Positions 30,537-38,161 of a stretch of 43,319 nucleotides of DNA are shown one piece after another (the first letter of the stretch is position 1; every line of letters begins with the position of its first letter). The stretch comes from an uncultured Prevotella sp. (GTDB lineage: Bacteria; Bacteroidota; Bacteroidia; Bacteroidales; Bacteroidaceae), in assembly GCA_905233425.1 (NCBI GenBank), contig CAJOEC010000025.1, positions 1 to 43,319 of the forward strand. Direction: 5' to 3'. The notes beneath the pieces were generated by a model. It was given only the letters and a program-made list of their open reading frames with translations. It ran no database searches and was not told the DNA's origin. Made by a program: the position numbers and the translations under genes.

Positions 30537-32591
30537 TTAATAAAGTTTCTGGTTTCTGATGAGGAAATACTCGAAGTAGAACGTCTTGCCGAAGCGGGGG
30601 TACATGATTTTCTTCAGCTGTTCTTCGCTCATGCCACTGTATTGCTGTGCCATGGCCATGAAGTCGTTGTAGTCCTGCACCACCTGCTGGTCGAAAGGCA
30701 TGTTGCTCACGTCCACCTCGTGCTCCAAGTGACCGTAGAGGTAGGCCGCCTCCTGGTAGTGGCGCGGCATGTGTTCATTCGGGTGCAGACGGGCATAATT
30801 GAAGAAGTGGGGCCAGAAGGTCTGTATGTCCTTCGTCCACAGCGCAGACAAAAGCGACTGCTCCTGGAAGAGTGTGTCTGCGCTGAAGGTGTTGGCAAAC
30901 TTGTTCATCAGGAAATACTCCACCATTGCGTTGTCGCTGGCGAGGTAGTCGTCGTAGTTCAGCATGTGGAACACCGGCCCGAAGTCCTTGTCCCTGCGCA
31001 ATGTCTGTTCTGTGTCGGGGTTTTTCAGCAGAGCCTCGTACTTTTCAGCCCAGTCGCGGTAGTAGCGTGTGTGGCGCAGCAAGGCGGTGTACTTGCGCAC
31101 CACCCTGTCCTCGCCGTTGAGCATCGCACATCGCACCAGGTATTTCAGGTACTCCACGCGCCAGCCCATTTCCACGCCGTCCTCCAAGCACCAGCGGTAA
31201 CAGAAATTCAACTGGCCGTAGTTGTAGTATATGCTGCGTCCCACCACCTGGGTCATGTTCAGCGGCAGCGGCGTGTCGCTGGCCTTTGCCCCTGCGGGAT
31301 AGCGGTACATCTCGTCGCCCTGACGTCCTAAGCGGAAGAGGGCGAGGTTGCGCATCATCACTATTGCCCGCGTCGGCTCGTCCTGCTGGTCGGCGGCTTC
31401 GCGCAGCATTCCCTCCCAGTCGCATTCCTCCATGCGCTGTTGCATACGCAGTTCCTTGTGGAAATTGTAGTCGTCGTACCAGAAGTGGCAAACGCCCCAG
31501 CCCAGTACGGCAATAAGTGCCACGTGGCCAGCGCACCATGCCATAGGATGGCTTACGAGCTTGCCACCTTTCCCCTTCACAGTAGGGACGCGACGTGTCG
31601 CGTCCGCAATAGCGGAGCCACCGTTCCCCTTCATCGTAGAGACGCGACGTGTCGCGTCCGCATTAGCGGAGCCACCGTTCCCCTTCACCGTAGAGACGCG
31701 ACGTGTCGCGTCCGCAATAGCGAAGCCACCATTCCCCTCGCTTTTCCGAGGAATCATAAGGAACTGCACCCTGTACAGGGCGGCCAGCAGCACAAGGAAG
31801 GCCACGAGCAGATAGTAGGGTATGTAATATGCGGGAGTCTCTTCGCCATAGATGAACAGCGGCAGCCCTGTCCAGTAGATGTTCACGATGTTGGTCTCGC
31901 AGAACACATAGCGGTAGTAGACTAACGGCACCACTACCACTGAGAGCACCGCCACAGCCGTAATGACAATGCGCCAGGAAAGCTTCAGTCCTTCCAACCG
32001 CCACGACAGCACCCCGCACAGCAGGGCCGACAGAAGACCGTAGAAGCCAATGAGCGGATAGAGCACGGCGGCACACATTATTATATATATAGAAGGAATC
32101 CATCCTCTGTTGGTGCCGGCACGTAGACTGCCGGCGATGGCCCTGAACAGCCACACGCCGCCGACGGCAATGAGCGTGCCAAGGGTGGCCGCGAAGAAAT
32201 GGCCGCGCAACTTCAGATAGTATATCCAGTAGCCCAGGTCTACATCGGTAAGCAGAAGCAGCGCCACGGGCACCAGCAGCACCACCGACCACGACGCCGA
32301 CACGCGGAACGTGCGCCCGATGACGAGCATCGTCAACGCCCACAGGCCACATAAAATGGTCACGCCAAGCCACGGATGGAAAAAAAACTCCGTCAGGTAG
32401 GTGCCAAGCCACGTGAGCAGCCAGCCGGAGGCCACCATCTGCTGCCGCAGGAACAAAGGGGTGTCAAGGAAAAGGTTCAACTCTTGCGCCTTCCACAGAT
32501 ATTCACTCTCATAGTGCAGAAGACCGTAAGCCACTGCCATCAAGGCTAACAAGGCCAGCAGGGGCGACAGCCATTTCAGGTGTTTAGTCAT
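30537..32591 (-). CDS. polytopic membrane protein with soluble C-terminal domain (DUF6057-like)
   Basis: About 684 aa. Eight or nine hydrophobic helices lie in residues 8-290 and one more at about 350-372; the remaining 310 residues are soluble, helical and rich in Tyr and Arg, with repeat-like helices (TPR-like). From memory this resembles the Bacteroidales family DUF6057, often next to a PD40 protein, as here. The start at 32591 is chosen because the -7 box at 32626-32633 lies downstream of the longer ORF's ATG. Residues about 284-343, in the loop before the last helix, are made of three 18-residue repeats (54 nt each) carrying the ADATRRV peptide. Function unknown. Confidence 0.7.
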   Translation of the reverse strand: MTKHLKWLSPLLALLALMAVAYGLLHYESEYLWKAQELNLFLDTPLFLRQQMVASGWLLTWLGTYLTEFFFHPWLGVTILCGLWALTMLVIGRTFRVSASWSVVLLVPVALLLLTDVDLGYWIYYLKLRGHFFAATLGTLIAVGGVWLFRAIAGSLRAGTNRGWIPSIYIIMCAAVLYPLIGFYGLLSALLCGVLSWRLEGLKLSWRIVITAVAVLSVVVVPLVYYRYVFCETNIVNIYWTGLPLFIYGEETPAYYIPYYLLVAFLVLLAALYRVQFLMIPRKSEGNGGFAIADATRRVSTVKGNGGSANADATRRVSTMKGNGGSAIADATRRVPTVKGKGGKLVSHPMAWCAGHVALIAVLGWGVCHFWYDDYNFHKELRMQQRMEECDWEGMLREAADQQDEPTRAIVMMRNLALFRLGRQGDEMYRYPAGAKASDTPLPLNMTQVVGRSIYYNYGQLNFCYRWCLEDGVEMGWRVEYLKYLVRCAMLNGEDRVVRKYTALLRHTRYYRDWAEKYEALLKNPDTEQTLRRDKDFGPVFHMLNYDDYLASDNAMVEYFLMNKFANTFSADTLFQEQSLLSALWTKDIQTFWPHFFNYARLHPNEHMPRHYQEAAYLYGHLEHEVDVSNMPFDQQVVQDYNDFMAMAQQYSGMSEEQLKKIMYPRFGKTFYFEYFLIRNQKLY
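31563..31740 (-). repeat. 54-nt tandem repeat with family B palindromes inside the membrane protein gene
   Basis: Palindromes start at 31582, 31636 and 31690, exactly 54 nt apart. The unit encodes 18 residues (GNGGSAIADATRRVSTVK type). Copies differ by a few bases, so this is a recent in-frame expansion of one insert. Confidence 0.9.
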
Positions 32592-32625
32592 AACTATATA
32601 TGGTTCGTTAATGTCTTTCAGGGTG

Positions 32626-32633
32626 CAAAGGTA
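32626..32633 (-). promoter_or_regulatory. -7 box of the membrane protein and propeller operon
   Basis: Minus-strand TACCTTTG lies 35 nt before the chosen ATG. The -33 element is unclear. The divergent kinase promoter is 40 nt away. Confidence 0.5.
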
Positions 32634-32673
32634 CGACAAAATTCTGACATAACTACTAAAATAACTTAAACAT

Positions 32674-32705
32674 TTTGCCGCTTCAGCTATTTCTTAGTAC
32701 TTTTG
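32674..32705 (+). promoter_or_regulatory. promoter of the sugar kinase gene
   Basis: TTTG (32674-32677), a 20-nt spacer, TACTTTTG (32698-32705). The leader contains two copies of AAATCGTAA (the last ending 2 nt before the ATG). Confidence 0.7.
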
Positions 32706-32743
32706 CACATATTTAGCAAATCGTAAACCAGTAAATCGTAAAT

Positions 32744-33931
32744 ATGAGAGATTTATTCCAGGCATACCGCACCTTCTTCGGGAAGGGCGATGCACTCTAT
32801 CAGCTTTTCGCCCCCTACCGCATCTGTCCGCTTGGGGCGCACGTAGACCACCAGCACGGCCTTGTCACGGGCTTCGCCTTCGACAGCGGCATCGAGTTCC
32901 TGTTCTCAGCCACCGAGACGGGCAAGGTCGAGATGGCCTCGCTGTCTTTCGAGGGTCTGATGACGTTCAACGTCCAGCGACCCGTCGACGAGAAGCAGGA
33001 GAACTGGGGCGACTATCTCCGTGGCGCCGTCTGGGCACTACAACAGGACTTCCAGTTGAAAGTCGGCGTGCGAGGCATCGTGCAGGGCAGTATGCCCATC
33101 GGCGGCCTGTCATCGTCGGCAGCATTGCTCTGCGGCTTCGTCATGGCCATCGACAAGGTGAATCAGTTGGGGCTGACGAAGATGCAGATCATAGAGTATG
33201 CCAGCCGTGCCGAGCGCAACTACGTGGGCTTGAACAACGGCATTCTCGACCAGGCCTGCGTGGTGCTCTGCGAGGCCGACAAGCTGCTGTTCCTCGACAC
33301 ACGCACATCGGAGTACAAGCTGCTGCCCTTCGGCGACGGCCGCCAGCCGCTGCCGTTCAAACTCGGCATCTTCTTCAGCGGTGTGACGCGCAAGCTCACC
33401 GGCACCGACTACAATCTGCGCGTGTCGGAGTGCAAGACCGCCGCATGGATCATGCAGGCATACGAGAACGAGCATCTGAAGGAGCTGCAGGACACCCGCC
33501 TGCGTGATGTCAGTGAGGAGGTGTTCAAGAAGTACGAGGAGCGCATGCCAGAGCGTTTCGCCAAGCGTGCCCGTCATTTCTACACCGAGTGCGACCGCGT
33601 GGAGGACGGTGTGAAAGCCTGGCAGAAAGGCGACATCAAGCAGTTTGGCGAGTACATCTTCCAGAGCTGCGAAAGCTCGATGAACAACTACGAGTGCGGC
33701 TCGCCGGAGCTTATCGCACTCTACAAGATTCTGCGCCAGACCGAGGGTGTCTATGGCGGACGCTTCAGCGGCGCCGGATTCAAGGGGGCCTGCATCGCCC
33801 TCGTCGACCCAAACAAGGAGGACAGCATCCGCGAGCATGTCACCAAGGAGTATCTCAAGCAGTACCCGCAATACCGTGACTCCTTCGAGCTCTTCTTCTG
33901 CGACCCCGCCAACGGCGTAGATTTCCTATAA
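32744..33931 (+). CDS. GHMP sugar-1-kinase, galacturonokinase-like branch of the galactokinase family
   Basis: Predicted to phosphorylate a galactose-type sugar at C1 using ATP, in the cytoplasm. Galactokinase signature position: PYRICPLGAHVDHQHG (residues 24-39), where galactokinases normally have GEHTDYN; the GAHxDHQ form is what I recall from plant galacturonokinase. Motif 2 is PIGGLSSSAAL (about 118-128). The catalytic Asp is probably Asp169 in NNGILDQ. Motif 3 is GRFSGAGFKGACIAL. Length (395 aa) is normal. A nucleotidyltransferase gene follows after 104 nt of 9-nt repeats, so the pair could make a nucleotide sugar. Galacturonate as substrate is an inference; galactose or arabinose are alternatives. 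Confidence 0.8.
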   Translation: MRDLFQAYRTFFGKGDALYQLFAPYRICPLGAHVDHQHGLVTGFAFDSGIEFLFSATETGKVEMASLSFEGLMTFNVQRPVDEKQENWGDYLRGAVWALQQDFQLKVGVRGIVQGSMPIGGLSSSAALLCGFVMAIDKVNQLGLTKMQIIEYASRAERNYVGLNNGILDQACVVLCEADKLLFLDTRTSEYKLLPFGDGRQPLPFKLGIFFSGVTRKLTGTDYNLRVSECKTAAWIMQAYENEHLKELQDTRLRDVSEEVFKKYEERMPERFAKRARHFYTECDRVEDGVKAWQKGDIKQFGEYIFQSCESSMNNYECGSPELIALYKILRQTEGVYGGRFSGAGFKGACIALVDPNKEDSIREHVTKEYLKQYPQYRDSFELFFCDPANGVDFL

Positions 33932-34032
33932 GCCCCATAACTCCCATAAGTCCCATAAGACCTATAAGACCTATAAGACCCATAAGTCCTATTAGTCCTA
34001 TTAGTCCCATAAGTCCCATAAGTCCCATTAGC
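33925..34032 (+). repeat. twelve 9-nt tandem units filling the kinase-nucleotidyltransferase junction
   Basis: Units CCTATAAGC, CCCATAACT, CCCATAAGT and so on run twelve times in exact register, starting within the last codons of the kinase (its TAA lies in unit 1) and ending 3 nt before the next ATG. The same family and unit number occur inside the giant gene at 8909-9016. Confidence 0.95.
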
Positions 34033-34035
34033 CCC

Positions 34036-34779
34036 ATGAAAACAATAGTCATCGCCGCCGGCTACGCCACCCGACTGGGTGAGCTGACCAAGAATTTCCC
34101 CAAGCCGCTGCTGAAGATTGGCAGCACCACAATCCTCGACCGCATGCTCGACGACATCGACACCATCGACGACATCGACGAGCACATCGTTGTTACCAAC
34201 CAGAAGTTTGCCAAAATCTTCCGTGAGTGGTGCCACCAGCGCCTCACCAGCGGTACGGCCCGCAAGCCGGTGCGCATCATCAACGACGGCACAGAGACCA
34301 ACGACACACGCCTCGGCGCCGTCTGCGACCTACAACTGGCCATCAAAGGTATCAACGATGACCTTCTCGTCGTCGCCGCCGACAACATCCTCCATTTCCG
34401 TTTCCAGGAGTTTGTCGACTTCTTCTACGAGAAAGAAACCTCGTGCATCATGTGCCACGAGGAACCCTCAATAGAGAAGCTGCAGCGCACAGGCGTAATA
34501 GAGGTTGACGACCAGTGGCGGGTTCTCTCAATGGAAGAGAAGCCCCAAGTGCCGAAGAGCCATTGGGCCGTTCCACCTTTTTATATATATAGGAAGGAGG
34601 ACATAGACCTTATCCGCCATGCCGTGGAAAACGGCTGCGGCAAGGACGCCCCCGGCAACCTGGCCCACTACATGGTGGAGCACACCACCATGCACGCCTG
34701 GCCCATGACCGCCGGACGCTTCGACATAGGCTCCCTCGACACCTACTACGAGGCTCAGCGCATCTATGGCGGGGAATAA
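34036..34779 (+). CDS. sugar nucleotidyltransferase (RmlA/GlmU-like NTP_transferase)
   Basis: Transfers a nucleoside monophosphate to a sugar-1-phosphate. The N-terminal motif AAGYATRLGELT followed by FPKPLLKIG (residues 7-28) is the pyrophosphorylase nucleotide-binding signature. A further typical element is DDLLVVAADNILHF (the metal Asp region); DIGSLDTYYEA is near the end. The protein has 247 aa with no extra C-terminal domain. It lies directly behind the sugar kinase, separated only by the 9-nt repeat array, which suggests the two act in sequence to make an NDP-sugar. The exact sugar and nucleotide cannot be read from the sequence. Confidence 0.85.
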   Translation: MKTIVIAAGYATRLGELTKNFPKPLLKIGSTTILDRMLDDIDTIDDIDEHIVVTNQKFAKIFREWCHQRLTSGTARKPVRIINDGTETNDTRLGAVCDLQLAIKGINDDLLVVAADNILHFRFQEFVDFFYEKETSCIMCHEEPSIEKLQRTGVIEVDDQWRVLSMEEKPQVPKSHWAVPPFYIYRKEDIDLIRHAVENGCGKDAPGNLAHYMVEHTTMHAWPMTAGRFDIGSLDTYYEAQRIYGGE

Positions 34780-34854
34780 GTGGTGATAAAAGTGGATGTT
34801 AAGAGGGAGCCAAGTGGGAGTTAGAAGAGCAAAACAAAAAATCTCTTCAAAAAA

Positions 34855-34886
34855 TTTGGTCATTTCAAAAAATAGTAGTACCTTTG
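34855..34886 (+). promoter_or_regulatory. promoter of tRNA-Lys
   Basis: TTTG (34855-34858), 20 nt, TACCTTTG (34879-34886). The expected start is about 17 nt before the mature tRNA. Confidence 0.75.
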
Positions 34887-34910
34887 CACCCGCTTAGGTT
34901 TTAAAGGGTA

Positions 34911-34983
34911 GATCCGCTAGCTCAGTCGGTAGAGCACATCCCTTTTAAGGATGGGGTCTTGGGTTCGAACCCCAAGCGGATCA
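34911..34983 (+). tRNA. tRNA-Lys (anticodon UUU)
   Basis: Cloverleaf: acceptor GATCCGC/GCGGATC, D stem GCTC/GAGC, anticodon stem CATCC/GGATG with loop CTTTTAA, T arm TTGGG/CCCAA with TTCGAAC, discriminator A. The CCA is not encoded, unlike in tRNA-Glu at 4642. Confidence 0.96.
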
Positions 34984-34984
34984 C

Positions 34985-35018
34985 GAAAGGTCACTGTTAT
35001 TCGGTGACCTTTCTTTTT
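34985..35018 (+). terminator. intrinsic terminator of tRNA-Lys
   Basis: Ten-bp stem GAAAGGTCAC/GTGACCTTTC with a 9-nt loop and TTTTT. Confidence 0.9.
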
Positions 35019-35239
35019 GCAATATTTCGTTCCAGTCCGAAACTCCAGTTGGAGATATATCGGACTAGTCCGAAAATGGCTCCATTGGCCATCGTTGTAT
35101 GCGTCGGACAGGGTGCCTTCTTGCTGCTCGCCCTTGCGGTAAGCCAGCGCCTCGCCCTCCTGCTCGCAGAAGTCGACACGTCGGGTCAATGTGCGGACGC
35201 GAAACGTCGCGTCCCTACGGTGCCCCGGTGAGGGCAAAA
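35019..35239. other. gene-free spacer with short palindromes and one family B repeat
   Basis: Contains CTCCAGTTGGAG and GGACTAGTCC palindromes (about 35042-35075) and a family B copy at 35194-35218. A minus-strand open frame crosses the stretch but runs through the tRNA antisense and the repeat, so I do not call it a gene; a decayed coding remnant is possible. Confidence 0.5.
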
Positions 35240-35258
35240 AGTTCGCGCTGGGCGAACT
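35236..35258 (-). terminator. family A palindrome acting as a possible terminator of the cobalamin-HAD operon
   Basis: The unit AGTTCGCCCAGCGCGAACT (minus strand, 35258-35240) is followed directly by TTTTT, 77 nt after the HAD stop codon. This is the one place where a single family A unit occurs, and it has terminator form on the strand where one is needed. Confidence 0.5.
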
Positions 35259-35334
35259 GTTTGGCGTCTCGGAGGCGATTTTTAGACGGAGTAAACCTCT
35301 GTTTGCTTATTACGAGTTCATGTTTGGCGACACG

Positions 35335-36123
35335 TTATTGGCACGATTGACTGCGGTCCAGGAGAGCAATGATGTCGCGCAGACGGTCTGCGACGAAGGT
35401 GACGGTGGGCGGGATGTTTGCTTTATCGATGTTCCAGCGGTTGACGAGCATTGCGTCGAGACCGGCATTGAGCGCACCGAGGATGTCGGTGTTCAGGTTG
35501 TCGCCAATCATGAGTGTGGTCTCGCGATTGGCGCCAGACACCTTCAGGGCGTAGTCGAAGAACTGCTTCGAGGGTTTGTTTGCGCCGGCCTCCTCGCTGA
35601 GGATGATGGTGTCGAAGTAGTCGCGCAGTCCGCAGGCCGCGAGCTTCTTGTATTGCACCTCGTGGAAGCCGTTGCTGGTCATGTGCATGCGGTAGCCACG
35701 GCTGCGAAGGTAGTCCATAAGCTCGTGGGCGCCGTCGATAACGCCCGGCTTCGACGAACAGAAGTCGAGGAACCTATCGCTCATCTGCAAACAGAGGGCT
35801 TCGGTGATGTGAAGACGTTTTTCATTCGCTACCACCCCTGCCCCTCCTCCCCGGAGGAGGGGAGAGGCGGACAAGGGGCGACGGAAACGCTCGACAATGA
35901 GATAAGTACGGTCGATCTCCCCCTTGGAATAGCGAGTCCACAGGTCGATGTTTGCAGCCCAGTAGGCATCATAGAACACTTGCGGGTCAGGGAAATACTT
36001 TGATAGGTCGAAGGCCTCGAAAGTTTCCCGCAGAGCGATGACGGCATTGCCGTATGTGTCGTACAACGTATCGTCGAAGTCGATAAACAAATCAGTATAG
36101 ATCTTACAATTTGCTGTTTCCAT
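35335..36123 (-). CDS. HAD-superfamily phosphatase, YjjG-like
   Basis: Cytoplasmic phosphatase of about 262 aa. The start at 36123 (METANCKIYTD) puts the catalytic loop DFDDTLYDT at residues 15-23; an ATG at 36144 is also open. Motif 2 is TSNGF, the Lys motif NKPSKQFF, and motif 4 IGDNLNTDI, all typical of the YjjG-type nucleotide or sugar phosphatases. A family D palindrome (35831-35881) encodes ASPLLRGGGAGV in the helical cap domain. The gene overlaps the end of cobK-cbiD by 20 nt, so it is probably translated from the cobalamin operon; whether it acts in B12 synthesis (for instance as an alpha-ribazole phosphatase substitute) or is a passenger is unknown. Confidence 0.85.
   Translation of the reverse strand: METANCKIYTDLFIDFDDTLYDTYGNAVIALRETFEAFDLSKYFPDPQVFYDAYWAANIDLWTRYSKGEIDRTYLIVERFRRPLSASPLLRGGGAGVVANEKRLHITEALCLQMSDRFLDFCSSKPGVIDGAHELMDYLRSRGYRMHMTSNGFHEVQYKKLAACGLRDYFDTIILSEEAGANKPSKQFFDYALKVSGANRETTLMIGDNLNTDILGALNAGLDAMLVNRWNIDKANIPPTVTFVADRLRDIIALLDRSQSCQ
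35831..35881. repeat. palindrome family D copy inside the HAD gene
   Basis: CCCCTCCTCCCCGGAGGAGG is an inverted repeat; it encodes an in-frame Gly- and Ser-rich insert in the cap domain. Confidence 0.75.
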
Positions 36124-38161
36124 ATATCTTTCCGTTATCATCAATCAATAGAATAGTCAGTTCGCCGTTGGGTAGCAGTGGCTGGCAATACTCATAGCAG
36201 TGTGCAATGACGATATGGGCGAAGGCTTCAAGACGGTGGGTAGGGATGTGCTCCCATAGTTCCCGGGCCAGGGTTATGTGGCTGAGGTCAATGAGGAGGG
36301 GAGTGTTGGCCTCGCACAGCATTTGTGAGATGAATGCCTTGTCCATAACTGTCTTGCGGCTATGTGTGTCGAGATTTCCCGCAGCCAGCTTTACCGCCTT
36401 TCCCAGCATGACACCAAGGGTGACGTACCTGATGCCGAGTTCGTGGGCTATCTTCAAAGTCTCACCAACATAATTTCCATATTCCACAAACGCCTGATGT
36501 GGCAAGTCGGGGTATAGGGCCTTGACGAAGCGTTCACTCTTGCCGCCGCTGTTGATAACCACACGATCTGTTCCGCTTGCCTTCGCAACCATCATACATT
36601 TACGGATGCTGTCGATGAAGGCCTCCTCAGAGAATGGCTTCACGATACCAGAGACACCTATAATAGAGATGCCGCCTTCGATGCCCAGACGGGGATTGAA
36701 GGTTTTCTTTGCGATTTCCGCTCCATGAGGCACGCTGATGGTGACTATTAGGGGAGATAGTTGAGGGGGGAGGGATGAGATGTTCTTGCGAATCATTTCT
36801 CTGGGTGCCTTGTTGATGGCGGGGGAGCCTGGGGGATAGTCGAAACCTGGAAGGGTGATGGTTCCGACACCTTCGCCGCCAAAGATTTGAATCGGGATTC
36901 GCCACCATCCCTGCCCCTCCATTCCCGCTGACGCGCCTACCCGTAGCCTTTCCCGGGAGGAGGGGAGTATTGTCTCGCTCTGACTGACGCTCGCCCTTAT
37001 CTCGATGCCATCAGTAATGTCGGGGTCGTCGCCCGCCTCCTTGATGCAGTAGGCATAACCGTCGGCATAACCGACGGGCACAATGATGGTTTCGCCATTG
37101 GGAAGCATTACGGGTACTTCTGCTGGTGTCTCGCCTTTTGTCAGTCTTATTGTTGCTGCAACGGCTGCGGCAGTGGCGCATGTGCCAGTGGTAAGGCCGC
37201 TGTGCAGAGGGAAGAACTCCGGCAGCAGATGCTCGACGGCGCGGCGGAGACCGTGGGGACCGTTTACAATGTTCTTGAACGGAAGTTGTGGCCGCTTGAT
37301 GACGATGATCCTCATGCCATTCTTGCGGGCCTCGGCTACTTTCTCGGCAAAGCCTCCGCTAAGGCCCGATTCTTTCATGAGGATGGCGTCGGGAATTGAG
37401 GGTTGAGGGGGGGCAGCAGCCGGCTCACAGCCGGGACAATGGACGAAAAAAAGGGGTGAGGGCTGGGGGGGGAGAGTTGAGGGGTGAGAGTTAAGGGATG
37501 AAGGCTGGGGGGTGAGAGTTGAGGGGTGAGAGTTGAGGGATGAAGGCTGGGGGGGGAGGGGGGAGAAGGGATAAAAACACAGCTGGTCGTCGGTGGCTCC
37601 TTGCTGATGGGCCAGTGCGATGGACGATTCGCGGTTCAGTATCCTGTAGATGACCTTGACACCGGCGGCCTCTAACCATTTCAGACGGCTGATGCTCTGT
37701 ACACCCGTGGTGGCAAGCAGCGTTGTGATGTCAGTAGGCACTTGTGAGTAATCGTCAATCCAGGTGATGGAGGCATTTTGGGAGGCTTCTGGGGCTTCTG
37801 GGGAGGGCGGAAATTCTGGGGGCTCTGGGACCTCTGAGGGTTCTGGAACCTCTGTGACTCTTGGGGGATAGATGCGCTCATAACGGACAACAGGAATCTG
37901 TAACTCGGCGGCTACGGCTGCGATGGTGGTGTGCAACTGTGAAGCAAAGGGATGGGCAGCATCGACTATGAGCCGTATGCGATGCTCACGGCTGAAACGG
38001 CGCATGGCATTGCAGTCCATGGCGCCGTCTGTGCGCTCTCCGTGGTGAAGAGTGATGTCCTGCTCGCCGGTCTTGGTGCTATAGTAAAAGATGGTGCCCG
38101 CTTCTTCGAGTACCTCTGCGGCTCGTCGCCCTTCTGTTGTTCCTCCGAATACCAGTATCAT
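36104..38161 (-). CDS. cobK-cbiD: fused precorrin-6A reductase (CobK/CbiJ) and cobalt-precorrin-5B C1-methyltransferase (CbiD)
   Basis: Two enzymes of corrin ring synthesis in one 685-aa chain. Residues 1-315 are the reductase (MILVFGGTTEGRRAAEVL, then DAAHPFA and RYER). From about 320 the CbiD domain starts with LHSGLTTGTCATAAAVAA and ends with the LxAGNLDTHSRK and LWEHIPTHRLEAF segments. The reductase half carries an acidic Pro-rich 9-nt-repeat insert (about 100-127), then a very long 7-nt-type insert (PSSLNSHPSTL... about 202-255). The CbiD half carries family D-type inserts near 398-418 and a short LPPQLSPL insert at about 460. Start and stop of neighbours overlap as ATGA, which indicates coupled translation. 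The CobK domain is NADPH-dependent in known members. Confidence 0.92.
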   Translation of the reverse strand: MILVFGGTTEGRRAAEVLEEAGTIFYYSTKTGEQDITLHHGERTDGAMDCNAMRRFSREHRIRLIVDAAHPFASQLHTTIAAVAAELQIPVVRYERIYPPRVTEVPEPSEVPEPPEFPPSPEAPEASQNASITWIDDYSQVPTDITTLLATTGVQSISRLKWLEAAGVKVIYRILNRESSIALAHQQGATDDQLCFYPFSPLPPQPSSLNSHPSTLTPQPSSLNSHPSTLPPQPSPLFFVHCPGCEPAAAPPQPSIPDAILMKESGLSGGFAEKVAEARKNGMRIIVIKRPQLPFKNIVNGPHGLRRAVEHLLPEFFPLHSGLTTGTCATAAAVAATIRLTKGETPAEVPVMLPNGETIIVPVGYADGYAYCIKEAGDDPDITDGIEIRASVSQSETILPSSRERLRVGASAGMEGQGWWRIPIQIFGGEGVGTITLPGFDYPPGSPAINKAPREMIRKNISSLPPQLSPLIVTISVPHGAEIAKKTFNPRLGIEGGISIIGVSGIVKPFSEEAFIDSIRKCMMVAKASGTDRVVINSGGKSERFVKALYPDLPHQAFVEYGNYVGETLKIAHELGIRYVTLGVMLGKAVKLAAGNLDTHSRKTVMDKAFISQMLCEANTPLLIDLSHITLARELWEHIPTHRLEAFAHIVIAHCYEYCQPLLPNGELTILLIDDNGKIYGNSKL
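36906..36968. repeat. palindrome family D-type insert inside cbiD
   Basis: CCCTGCCCCTCC and GGGAGGAGGGG arms flank an inner stretch (about 30 nt) with GACGCGCCTACCCG. Encodes SSRERLRVGASAGMEG. Confidence 0.6.
37394..37556 (-). repeat. long 7-nt-type low-complexity insert inside the cobK half
   Basis: Degenerate GGGTGAGAGTTGAG and GGATGAAGGCTGGGG units repeat several times, giving the Pro-Gln-Ser-Ser-Leu-Asn-Ser stretch. A short stretch of unique sequence encoding FFVHCPGCEP interrupts it. Confidence 0.8.
37784..37868 (-). repeat. 9-nt tandem array inside the cobK half
   Basis: Nine units of the TTCTGGGGC, CTCTGGGAC, CTCTGAGGG type encode the EVPEPSEVPEPPEF linker. Confidence 0.75.

Noticed and set aside
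32592..32639. Longer start for the membrane protein at 32639
   Set aside because: That ATG lies upstream of the -7 box at 32626-32633, so it would not be in the transcript.
33925..34032. CRISPR or regulatory operator array
   Set aside because: Units are contiguous 9-mers without spacers, and the same array is coding elsewhere.
34917..35237. A 106-codon minus-strand frame overlapping tRNA-Lys
   Set aside because: Its C-terminal third is the antisense of the tRNA and its N-terminus is a family B repeat; this is a known type of false gene.
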